DNA from: Ornithodoros turicata
Taxonomy: Eukaryota; Arthropoda; Arachnida; Ixodida; Argasidae
DNA: 64,000 nt
Direction of reading: 5' to 3'
Assembly (NCBI RefSeq): GCF_037126465.1
Contig: NC_088204.1
Span: 60,247,771 to 60,311,770, forward strand
A model generated the notes under the pieces. It had not been told where the DNA came from. It did no database searches and was given only the letters and a program-made list of their open reading frames with translations. Made by a program: the position numbers and the translations under genes. Shown in pieces: positions 55,329 through 64,000 of this stretch (its first letter is position 1; each line of letters opens with the position of its first letter).

Positions 55329-55364
55329 GTTGGCGGTCCCTGGCGTCCCCTCGCCAGCTCTCAC

Positions 55365-56265
55365 CAACTCCCCATAGAGCCCATAGTATAGGTAAATTCA
55401 CACAACACTGGGCACATGACCAATGAGAATGCAGCGATTGCTTCCTCAATCCTCCAATCAGAAGTCTTTCCGTCCGGCTCGCAGCCCGACCGGTTCTGGC
55501 TGTTGCTGACTTCTGCTTTCCATACTGCCCTGTACCGGCTACCCCTGACCTCTAAGTCTACTAGCTTTCATGCACGTCGTAAAGTTATTCCGTGATCCCC
55601 AAACAACTGTGAAAAGTGTCGTAATGAACAGAAATTTATTTGAGTCATTATACTGACGCAGTCGGCAGGATGACGCATTTACATGCACTGAGCGTAAAGT
55701 CCATTGCGTAGCGCTTCCTAGCACACTGGAACAAAGTTCAAACTTGCAAAACACGCATATCGACACAGCTTATTCCCAGCAACGAACAACTGTCACATAC
55801 TTGCGCACAATCTCTTGATCATCATGTCCTTGCCTGCTACATGTCAAACATAAAATGCTGCTGCTTCATGAATAATATTTTCTTGTCACCGCTATGCAGA
55901 TCTGACGACGCTCGAACATGTTCATCGAGCCAGAATTCGCGACAACACTTCAGTTTGAAATCCGATTGGCTCTTCGTAGACCGATGCTTGTATCGAGGAA
56001 CAGTACAACACGATCGAAGACACCATAATACACGGATAAGACGGCGAACGCACTTGCCTCCCAACGAAAGACACCGCCGACCCGGCGTCCGCCGTTCAAA
56101 CTTCAAATGAAACCGCCGAGGGAGTACGCAGGCGAGGAAGCGCGAAGTGCCGTTTTCAAATTCCGGCAACCAATCCGGACACGCTTCTGGCGTCCGACCA
56201 ATAGAGAGGCACGGATTGCTCCGTGCGCAGTAACACGGATTTTGATACAGAGTTTGCGAGAGCTG
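55365..56265. repeat. Dispersed repeat inserted in the large DNA element
   Basis: Interrupts the match to the 16,423 element. It starts near AGCTCTCACCAACTC and ends near GCGAGAGCT, a short imperfect inverted terminus. Related to 45,640-46,500. Coding regions are not recognised; two - strand frames of 56,103-56,574 cross its border and are not genes. Confidence 0.6.
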
Positions 56266-56892
56266 TGGGGGGCTGCCCTCGCTTCTGGAGGACGCTTCTG
56301 GTCGACATTCATCCACTGATTCTTGTAAGGAATGCATTAAAAATGGCTTACAGTAAGAGGTGAAATAGCAAGGTACCATGGCACATGTACTTCTGAGGAT
56401 AATACGTTCACAAACATTTGAAATGACGCGAACTATTTTCAACTCGCACGAGCCACGATGTGGTGCGCCACGGAAATTTATTACGACGCGCCCTCTTGGC
56501 GATATCGCGGCCGACGGTCCATCGCCGCCTCGGTCGGTTTGTTCGGAATGGTTCGGAACAAATTTCAATTTCAAATTTTCATTTAAATTTCACTTGCAAT
56601 AATTTCGATATGGTTCATGTGATGGAATTTCATTTGTTTGAATTGGTTTGAATTAGTTCATCCTCAACATAAATGTACAGCATTCTTCTTAATCATTATC
56701 CTAATCATTTTTTCTTTTTTCTGTCAATAAATTCCCCCAATCATATATTATTACTTAATTTGAGAGTGATGATGTAGCGTTGTACTCGACCTCTCGGTCT
56801 TCCATCCTGAACTTTGACCTCACTTTGACCTCAAAATGGATCTGTCCTTAACCACTTTGGCCTTAAGTAGATAGTACCCGCTGAAGTAAGTA

Positions 56893-57574
56893 CCCGCTTT
56901 TCATTGATGGCTCACCCCTGACCTTTGTCACGACCTGCCGATACCTGGGGATTACAATTGACCGTGGCCTGACGTGGTCCCAGCATGTGAAGCTGCTTGC
57001 TACCAAGGCAAACGGTTTGGTAAATGTACTCAGGCGTATTGCTGGTGCATCCTGGGGCCCGTCATGTTCTGACCTCTATCGTGTTCATCAGGCCCTGGTG
57101 TTGGGGACATTGCGGTACAGCTTACCCATCCTGCATGGTCTAAGTCGAACCCAAGAACAGGAACTGCTCAACATCCAGGCCCGTAGTCTCCGTGTCTGTT
57201 TGGGAGTCCCCAGGACAACGGAGACGTATTCTGTCTTGGCAGAGGCGCGAGAGCAGCCGGTTCACATACTGCGGGATGGTGATACCCTCCGCGCTTATAC
57301 ACGCTACATTACACGGCACCCGCTCCACTCTCTTTGTCGCATTGATGAGGACTGCCCGGCGTCTGCTTTCGGCAGTGCCATTGCCCGCCTGAAAGGGAGC
57401 ATTCCATCTACCGCGTCTACACCATCCTATGCACCGGCGATGTGGACTCTTGAAAGACCCTGTATTCACTCTAACATCCCTGGACTCCAACGCAAGAAAG
57501 ACGTCCCCACAGTCGTGGCCCACCAGCTCACACTGGAGCACCTCGCCTCAACACATCGACTAAGTCGCCATATA
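56893..57574 (+). pseudogene. Non-LTR ORF2, RT thumb and connection region
   Basis: The frame includes YLGITIDRGLTWSQHVK, the typical segment after the RT palm, followed by a helical connection region (ILHGLSRTQEQELLNIQARSL in part). It is interrupted at TATA 57571-57574 by the TTGGCCAA-rich element. The catalytic palm is missing by 5' truncation. Confidence 0.75.
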
Positions 57575-58679
57575 CCCAAGCAAGCAATGGCCGATGGCCG
57601 ACGGTTGGCAAAAAGTTGGATGACAGCTGGCCAACGACTCCTTTGGCCAGCCAACGTTGGCGTAATGTTGCATACTGGTAGGCAGAGCGACATACTTGGC
57701 AAGCCGTCGGCCAAGGAACAGATCCGTACCAAGAAACGAGCTCGTTGGCCAAGCACTTTCCAAGCACGGCTAGGTTGGCAGGCCAAGCTCTTGCTAACCT
57801 TGGTCCAATCTCGGTATGTCGCCTCGTGGAAAGGGTAAGGCAGAATGGTGTAGCAGTGCATAAGCTCGACTTTCGATGGACCAAGTGAATATCTCAAATC
57901 AAAAGCAGTAAGAAACAGAGGCGTCATCTTCATGGTGTCCTAATACGACAAGCAGTTCATCATTCCAGTGTTCTTTGAGCATGCATTTAATTAAACTTGG
58001 ACACCTCACCCTTTATTTTGACTATCAGGTGAACAGGGCTCTCGAATTTGTGAAAGTTCGCGAGGCACCCCATATACAGTATCAGTTCTTCCTCAGGAAA
58101 GAAATGCAATTGCTTTTCTTTGTGAGCTCTTTTGGTCCTAGTGATCAAGGAGTTTTGCTTTTTTTTTTTTACTTTGAAAATCCGCGCACATTGTCCATTG
58201 TGGGGAATTTATGCGCTTTAAAATGCCGTGCTCACTGTCCGTGGTGGGAAATACAAGCAACAAACAAAGAATGGTAAGTCGTTGCCTTACGTCGCGAGAC
58301 AATTGAGTATGTAAATGAGCAACGTCGCAGGAATGTTTTGGTCTCTATCTTGGCACAATGTAGGCTAGCCAGTGCTTGGCAAGTCATTGGCCAAGGAACA
58401 GATCCGTATCAAGAAACAACCTTGTTGGCCGATGCTGTACCAACCAAGGCCAGGTATGCGAGCCTGACCACTGCCAAGCTTGGCCCAACCTTTGTTTATT
58501 ACTTGGGTAGTTGGTTGAAGATTGGGAACACACTGGCTTGCCAAATGTTGGCAAATTGTTGGCCAAGGAACAGATCCGTACCAAGAAACGACGTCGTTGG
58601 CCAACCACAAGCCAAGCGTGGCCAGGTTGGCTGGCCAAGCCAGTGCCAAGGTTGGCCCAAGGTTTTCCTGTTGCTTGGG
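57575..58679. mobile_element. TTGGCCAA-rich foldback element, TATA-flanked
   Basis: Ends CCCAAGCAAGCA and (inverted) CCCAAGCAACAGG, flanked on both sides by TATA (57571-57574, 58680-58683). The subterminal parts have dozens of TTGGCCAA, TTGGCAAG and similar palindromic words. The longer unit GGCCAAGGAACAGATCC plus following bases appears three times (about 57,715, 58,391 and 58,562). No transposase. The middle (57,880-58,260) contains sequence related to 5,680-5,940. Confidence 0.75.
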
Positions 58680-58683
58680 TATA

Positions 58684-59545
58684 CACAGATGGCTCGGTAA
58701 CCGAAGGTAGTTCGAGCGCGGCTTTCTACATTCCGGATGAAGACCTGGGCCACGGTTTCAAACTCCCCTATACAGTGTCCTCGACAGAAGCCGAACTGTT
58801 TGGTATCCTGGCAGCACTGGAGCATATTACAGAATCCGGGCACGGAACGTGGGTCATTCTTACAGACAGCAAGGCATCACTAGATATGTTGTCGTCATCT
58901 CGCCCCAGCATAATAAGCGATTTGCATACCATGACGCTTCAAAAATTCAATGAACTCTTCGCCACTGGTTACAACATCACGTTTCAATGGGTCCCTGGCC
59001 ACGTAGGCGTGTATGGAAATACCCGAGCAGACGCAGTAGCGAGACGCGCTGGGTCTGATGACACTTCGGCCCTGGCACCTCTGCCGCTTACAGCCTCAAC
59101 ATGCCGTCTATACATACGCCGTCGGTGTGCCACATGTGCTCAGCAGTTCCGTGCCGAAACAACGACTTACAACTCATTCCTACGGTCTATCGACCCATTG
59201 ATGGAGTTCGTCATCACTTGCCACCGCAGCCGTAAAGAAGAATCCCTTCTCCACCGCCTACGTCTCAATGTTGCCCGTACACCCTCACTTCTCTTCAAGA
59301 TGGGACGGCTAAATTCACCAAACTGTAATGTCTGTGGAGTGGAAGCGGACATCCCACACCAACTCCTGTATTGCCAGCAGCACCTTCAACATAGGGACAC
59401 CCTCCGTTGCCGTCTGCTCCAGATTGGTTGTAACGACTTTTCGTTGGCCGCTCTTCTTGGCCCCGTCTTGCACCCCAACCAGTGGGCTGTCACTGCCGCT
59501 CTCCTCGGTTTTCTCCGAGTCTCAGGACTCGTGAACTGCCTGTAA
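58684..59545 (+). pseudogene. Non-LTR ORF2, RNase H domain and C-terminal zinc knuckle
   Basis: RNase H: first Asp in YTDGSVTEG, Glu in STEAELFGILAAL, Asp in VILTDSKASL, and His/Asp in WVPGHVGVYGNTRADAVAR. All four catalytic residues are visible. The C-terminal domain has HRLRLNVARTPSLLFKM and a CX2CX7HX4C knuckle (CNVCGV...H...C). The frame is intact to the stop at 59543-59545, so damage is limited to the upstream insertion and 5' truncation. Confidence 0.88.
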
Positions 59546-59547
59546 CG

Positions 59548-59940
59548 TTGTGCTAGTGTTTATTCTCTTCTTTCTTTCTGTTTCTCTTTTCTTTCTTTCT
59601 GTTTCTCTTTTCTTTGTTTCTCTTTTCTTTCTTTGTGTCTCTCTTCTCTTTCTTTGTGTCTCTCTTTTCTTTCTTTGTGTTTCTCCTTTCTTTCCTTTCG
59701 TTTCTCTTTTCTTTTCCTTTCCTTTCTTTTTGTTTCTTGTTTTCTTTCCCTTTCCTTTCTTTTTGTTTCTTTTCTTTTCCTTCCCTTTCGTTCTGTTTCT
59801 TGTTTTCTTTCCCTTTCCTCTCTTTCTGTTGCTTTTTGTTTTTCTTTCTTTCCTCTGTTTCGATCCCCCTTTTTCTTTTTCCTTCCTTTTCTTTTTCGTT
59901 TGCCCCTTCCCCCTCTTTTTTTCGGAATAGCAAGCCGGCT
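59548..59940 (+). repeat. Pyrimidine-rich 3' region of the retrotransposon
   Basis: About 390 bases of TTTCTTTC-like sequence with irregular G. The equivalent in the other copy (7,560-7,690, inverted) is shorter. It gives spurious Phe/Ser-rich frames on + and Lys/Glu-rich frames on -. Confidence 0.9.
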
Positions 59941-60179
59941 CTTTGCCTGGCTAACCTTTCCTTTCTTTTTTTCTTAATAAACATATCCCCCCCCCCCCTC
60001 CTTGGCCACTTTAGCCCCAAAGTGGATCTCTGCTTGACCACTTTGGCCTCCAAGTGGATCCTGCTTAAACCACTTTAGCCTTTAAGTGGATCCACTATAA
60101 CCCACTTCAGCTTCCACTTTGGTTTTCCAACTGGGATGCAAGAGGTTATTGTCTCTGCTCATTTAAAAACGGTCCAAAC

Positions 60180-60332
60180 ATGTGGCATAATCCGTTTGAA
60201 AACATGACCGAGCCCTGGCTTTTTGAAGTTATACCCGATTACGCTCAATACACCCTGAAGCAAATGACCGACTATCAGGTAGCGCTGTTTCCTCGAGAAC
60301 TGCTGGACCAGGGGATACCAAATTCCCAATAA
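60180..60332 (+). CDS. Small unassigned open frame, 50 codons
   Basis: Short frame with a protein-like composition (EPWLFEVIPDYAQYTLKQM) just outside the end of the large DNA element. It is preceded by no obvious promoter. Not recognised; it might be an exon or a relic of a virus-like element. Confidence 0.2.
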   Translation: MWHNPFENMTEPWLFEVIPDYAQYTLKQMTDYQVALFPRELLDQGIPNSQ

Positions 60333-61067
60333 CCGAAGAAAAGCAGTGAAAGAAACCCTTATTGTAAATACATAAGTATGATTATGAAGAGCGTCAAAAT
60401 AAAAACATCATGACGATTAAACTGAAAGTCCACACCTGACTCAACACGATTGAACCCAGTCTGGGTTTAGTCACGTGCTGCATTTTTGAAGAAAGTTATA
60501 AGTTTTATCCCTGAATTTGGTTAAAAAAATATAACCCGAAAAAGTCAGGCCTAGTTATATTTTTCAGCAAATTTGCGGTATTACGCAATGTTTTTGCTAG
60601 AAAATTTGACTGTAATCAGGTTAAACAGTACATGCGCAGGTGACGTGTCATTTTTCTAACAGCTGTGTCATAATTCTTCTGGGCATCGTGATGTCCAACC
60701 GGCTGCTTAAGAATGCCACACGCAGCAAAGTGGGCCACAACATAAAATCGTGGCTGAGGCACGCCAAAGAGTGCCACGACAGGACGTCTAGTGGCAAGAG
60801 TGGAGGGACTAAATCACAGCAAGAGTGGCAGCTATGTACAGTTTTCTTGCGTGCAAATGTGGAACGCCTGCACAGTGTGCACTGCCTTGATGCATCAGTC
60901 ATGCTGGTTTTGTACAACTACAAAATGCTTCAAGGGGTGAACATGATGAAAGAATGCGGATTGTAACACTAGGACGGACAAGCACGCACAAACAGCTTAA
61001 TGTGGGTAACTTAGGCCATGTCTCTCCCGTGTTCTTTCAAAAGATGACTTCCACGGGGAGGTGGGTC
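60333..61067. other. No gene recognised
   Basis: AT-rich. The 108-codon frame at 60,640-60,966 has no recognised domain. Confidence 0.45.
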
Positions 61068-61069
61068 TA

Positions 61070-61913
61070 TACAGGGTGTTTCACCAAAAGTCACAAAACA
61101 TTCTAACTGGCGATGTACCTGCCGGAGGATTGTGGGACTTTCGGCAATTACCTCATCGAAATTTTGGCACCATTGAGGAAGTCTTTGGCCAATTTTTAAT
61201 TGTGGGAAATTTATTTTGTCAATTGAACTACGAAAATCACCACGCGAAACTTTTTTTAAACAGAAATATGAAGTCCTGCACGGATAACCGCAGACCCAAC
61301 AAAAACTGCACAATATCGCAACAGAAATAGTCGACAAAAATTTGTGAAAATAAGGCTTCAGCCCTGCTTGCATGATTTTCCCAAAGCAATGTGTGCGAAA
61401 TGTATGCCTTGAGGAGGAAGTGTCCCTACCTTCATTTGTTTTGCCTTGTCACTATGGCACCATTACTAAACACCACTAAACACCATTCTAGCCCGCCATA
61501 TTGTCACCACCGTTAAGGTCAGAGCGGGGGAAATAATAATAAAGCAAGAGGCGGGAACCCTTCCTCCTCTCCCCACGTCTTCCGTACGCTGTTCTTAGTG
61601 GCAATCGAGCAGGCGGGGCTAAAGTGAAATATTTACCAATTTTCTTAGACTATTTCTGTCGCAATACTGTGCAGTTTTTGTTGGGTATGTGGTTATCCAT
61701 GGAGGACTTCACATTTCTGTAAAAAAAAAAAAGTGAGGTTCCCTAAGCAATTTTCAAAGTTCGATTGAAAAAAAAAGTTGCATAATTAAAAATTGTCCAA
61801 AGCCTTCCTAAATACAGGCAAAGGTTTCCAGAAGGTAATTGCCAAAAGTCCCACAATCCTCCGGCGAGTACGTCGCAAGCTGGAAGTTATCATTTTAGGT
61901 GAAACACCCTGTA
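61070..61913. mobile_element. TA-flanked inverted-repeat element (TACAGGGTGTTTCACC)
   Basis: TACAGGGTGTTTCACC at the left is repeated inverted at the right (GGTGAAACACCCTGTA), and homology of the arms extends for about 130 bases (CCGGAGGATTGTGGGACTTT against its inverse). TA is duplicated at 61068-61069 and 61914-61915. No coding capacity. It is a typical long-armed MITE. Confidence 0.9.
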
Positions 61914-61915
61914 TA

Positions 61916-63370
61916 GTGGCTAACGTCACTCGCAGCCATCCCAATACAGAATAGCCCGTTCCATGACATGATGCAGAAGGGAGGCCATTACGCTCTTCCG
62001 TGTTGATGTGGCGGTGAATATCGTTAGCCACCACTCACTAATCCTGATTCCAAGTGAGGTAATCTTTTTAAAGAGTTTGGGAGAGGCATAGGCTAACACA
62101 TGTCGGTTAAAGTTGAATGTCGTATGTGCGTGCTTGTCCGTTATACTAGAGTGGAAAACCTCCCCACTTCATCATCACAATATATATGTTGTTGTTGTTG
62201 TTGTCCGTTATAGTGTTCCTGTTAGCATGCCTTCACTATAACCAACACTCGGTTGTATACTTAGTTTTTAAGATATGGTAAGAGAACATCGCTCTGCTTT
62301 TTCGTCACTCTGCTGCTACGTTGTGGAGCTACCATGCTTTTCAGTCGCCTTTGAACCTCAAGTAAAACTTCACGGCCATTCTTACACGTAACAGCAGGGT
62401 GAATACCTGGAACACTGTTCTCTTTTTATAGTAAAATTATTTCCCGTTTGGCAAACACTAATTTTTGTTGGAATAATAATATACCCCAAATTTTTCTTCT
62501 ACCCTTTTGCTTTGAACACAGTTATAGTGCTCTTCACTAAAGGGACAGTCATGTTTAAGATCTATTTACTCATGTTAAACTTCTGGTTTTTTGCTGCAAC
62601 TGTTTTTGTGTGCCAGCTCACTATGGTTGAAATAGAATCACCTACTTCATGCCATATTTTTCCAAACATTTACTTTTCTGCAAAAGACTGTTTGCTTCAA
62701 TCATTTAATTTTGGTGCCCTTTGTTAAAGGGGAAGTAATCATTTATAATGCAAGTTGCAACATTGGGCTTTTGTCTTCTTGCTTGCTGTTTACTTTAGTT
62801 TTTTTTCTACATCAGCTGACCATGATTGAGATTGCATTAGCTTGTTCATTTCACGTTTACAAAGCATTTTTAACCAACAACTCTTTTTTTTAAACTTTCC
62901 ATTCAATGTCCTTCCACCAGTTTGGGATATTCATCATTTCTAATGCAAGGACTCACGTGTAGTTCTTTCATGCTGCAGTTGTTCATGGGGTTTATAGTTT
63001 TCGATGTTTGTTTCCAGTTGTTTTATGTGTAAAATGCTCATGATGCACTAGATGCTATGCTCATTGATGTGATATTTTTCAAACCTATATAAAGCATAAC
63101 GCGACTTCATACTTAACTAGAGCGAATATGTAAATACGTAAGGATTCTGGTTTTAGGTTATGTACTTCAGAATGCAATTGCCATTTGTGTAAGTGGGTTA
63201 AATGGCTTGGTGAATCGGCAAGCTGTGCAAGCACCCGTCCTCACATTACAAGTTTTCACTTTAAGTAAGGATGCTTTACTCGTGCGTCTAGTCATATTGT
63301 ATATGTTGCATACTACATCTGTTATTTACAATAAAGAAGTGTCATTACAATGTGAATTAAGCAACCGTCT
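61916..63370. repeat. Gene-free region with degenerate 200-bp-step repeats
   Basis: (GTT)6 lies at about 62,187. From 62,480 to 63,010 three diverged units of roughly 200 bases share words such as CAGCTCACTATGGTTGAAAT / CAGCTGACCATGATTGAGAT and AAAGGGA/AAAGGGG. The two open frames over these units (62,512-62,727, 62,711-62,893) are parallel because of the repeat and are not regarded as genes. Confidence 0.5.
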
Positions 63371-63379
63371 TGCGTCATA

Positions 63380-63645
63380 ATGTCTCATTTCCCACAATCA
63401 GGAAACCATCTCGGCACGCTTCAGTGCCAACATATTGAACGTTGCTGAACACCTCCCCAACAACACAGAAACGTCCTGCGATCGTCCCGAGGATGTCAAC
63501 CCCGGGCGACGATGATATCCTCAGGAAGTTATCAACTGGTCCTCCCAGTGTCACCCCCGTGTTAAATTGGGACACCCGGTCATATCACTTGCACATCATC
63601 AGGGTGTCAACCTGGAACACTGGCAGGACCTTGTGAGGACGACTT
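63380..63645. repeat. Fragment rich in GTCCTC/GGGTGTC words
   Basis: Similar in word content to the intervals near 5,145-5,290 and 6,190-6,300. It probably belongs to a DNA element whose other end is outside the window or lost. Confidence 0.35.
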
Positions 63646-64000
63646 CACCTGCACCCACCTGTACCTGTTTTTTCTGCGTATAATTTATATGAAACCAGAC
63701 GCAGTCCTGATAACTTCTCTTTTTCCATACATCTTGATTAGCTTCCGCGATACAATCTCACTGTTTGTTTCTAGTACAATTCATAACGGACAACGAGCGC
63801 AGCGGTTTAAAAAAAGAGACAGATATATAAAAGACGAAAAAAAAAATCTTGTCAGGGGCGCGAAGTCCGAGAAACCCACTCCGAAAGGTACTAGAATTCT
63901 CTTCCGAAGGCAAAACAGACATGTTTATTGCTGATAACGCGATCCTCCGTCCGTACATTCGAGAGTCCTGCTCGCCTGTGACACAAAACGAAGGGTGAGC
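63646..64000. other. No gene recognised
   Basis: A Lys-rich frame (63,689-63,934) matches nothing known. Confidence 0.5.

Larger units (their letters stand above)
56868..59998 (+). mobile_element. RNase H-bearing non-LTR retrotransposon, 5'-truncated
   Basis: Contains the C-terminal part of the RT region, RNase H, a zinc knuckle, a pyrimidine-rich 3' region, AATAAACATAT and a terminal run of 12 C. 5' truncation is usual for non-LTR elements. The same family is at 7,549-8,036. An unrelated element (57,575-58,679) interrupts it. RNase H after RT places it with the I/LOA/Ingi-like groups; I cannot choose among them. Confidence 0.88.
51811..60137 (-). mobile_element. Second copy of the AAGTGG/ATCCCAGTTGG element, heavily interrupted
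   Basis: On - it matches 16,423 to about 18,745: the terminal ATCCCAGTTGGAAAAC at 60,137-60,122, subterminal repeats at 60,000-60,120 and 56,800-56,880, interior at 56,270-56,850 and 54,097-54,330, and 51,900-53,029. The far end (about 300 bases) is missing at 51,811. Four insertions interrupt it: hAT copies at 53,030 and 54,331, a dispersed repeat at 55,365, and a non-LTR element at 56,868. Confidence 0.8.

Noticed and set aside
56103..56574. Frames on - crossing 56,265
   Set aside because: They run across the border between a dispersed repeat and the large DNA element, so they cannot be ancestral genes.
59550..60078. Phe/Leu/Ser-rich frames resembling membrane proteins, and a Lys/Glu frame on -
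   Set aside because: Both are translations of the pyrimidine tract in the retrotransposon 3' region.
62512..62893. Two similar membrane-like frames
   Set aside because: Their similarity follows from underlying degenerate DNA repeats, and both lack homologues that I can recognise.
1..64000. CRISPR arrays, bacterial operons, tRNA or rRNA genes
   Set aside because: No spaced direct repeats of CRISPR type were seen, and no cloverleaf or rRNA core was recognised; the overlapping genes belong to a virus-like element in a eukaryotic genome.

Overview
The window looks like eukaryotic, arthropod intergenic DNA that is almost entirely a graveyard of mobile elements. Spliced open frames, TATA/initiator promoters, AATAAA signals, BEL/Pao, Penelope, P-element and hAT families and Polinton (Maverick/adintovirus-like) genes all point to an animal. 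The mixture, together with short non-autonomous DNA elements and RNase H-bearing non-LTR elements, is what I would expect of a tick or other chelicerate. That assignment is inference.

Layout. 1-3.3 kb: no gene; an 86-87 bp satellite array (1.18-2.26 kb) and GC-rich repeats. 3.3-5.1 kb: start of a first Polinton-like element (small acidic-tailed protein, intact packaging ATPase, X-like core protein, start of a third virion-type protein). 6.3-33.4 kb: a second, more decayed Polinton-like gene set: capsid protein and cysteine protease on +, protein-primed type-B DNA polymerase and a small OB-like protein on -, then ATPase, X-like, two related virion-type proteins, integrase, an unknown accessory protein and a secreted protein on +. 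The genes are packed like a virus, with ATGA or TAATG start/stop overlaps at several joints. The set has been shot through by a non-LTR fragment (7.5-8.04 kb), two DNA transposons in the integrase (13.3-15.8 and 16.15-20.5 kb, the latter carrying a third element), and a 10.6-kb Penelope-like element (21.6-32.2 kb) that splits the secreted-protein gene. The Penelope element is itself split by a rearranged BEL/Pao element (25.95-31.1 kb) built head to head, with a 3' LTR end at both termini and a clean 5-bp target duplication.

33.2-36.7 kb holds a candidate small secreted peptide, degenerate repeats and an inverted-repeat element. 36.8-41.3 kb on - is a three-exon P-element/THAP9-type transposase gene that reads intact from start to stop. 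42.6-45.0 kb is a hAT-type non-autonomous element with another element inside. 45-51.8 kb has repeats but no recognised gene. 51.8-60.1 kb is one large DNA element (same family as 16.4-19.05 kb, opposite strand) that has received two hAT copies with perfect 8-bp target duplications, another repeat, and a non-LTR retrotransposon which in turn contains a TTGGCCAA-rich element. 60.1-64 kb has a TA-flanked inverted-repeat element and degenerate repeats.

Overall only the P-type transposase, the first ATPase, several small Polinton proteins and the accessory protein look intact; nearly everything else is broken, and the nesting order can be read from target-site duplications.
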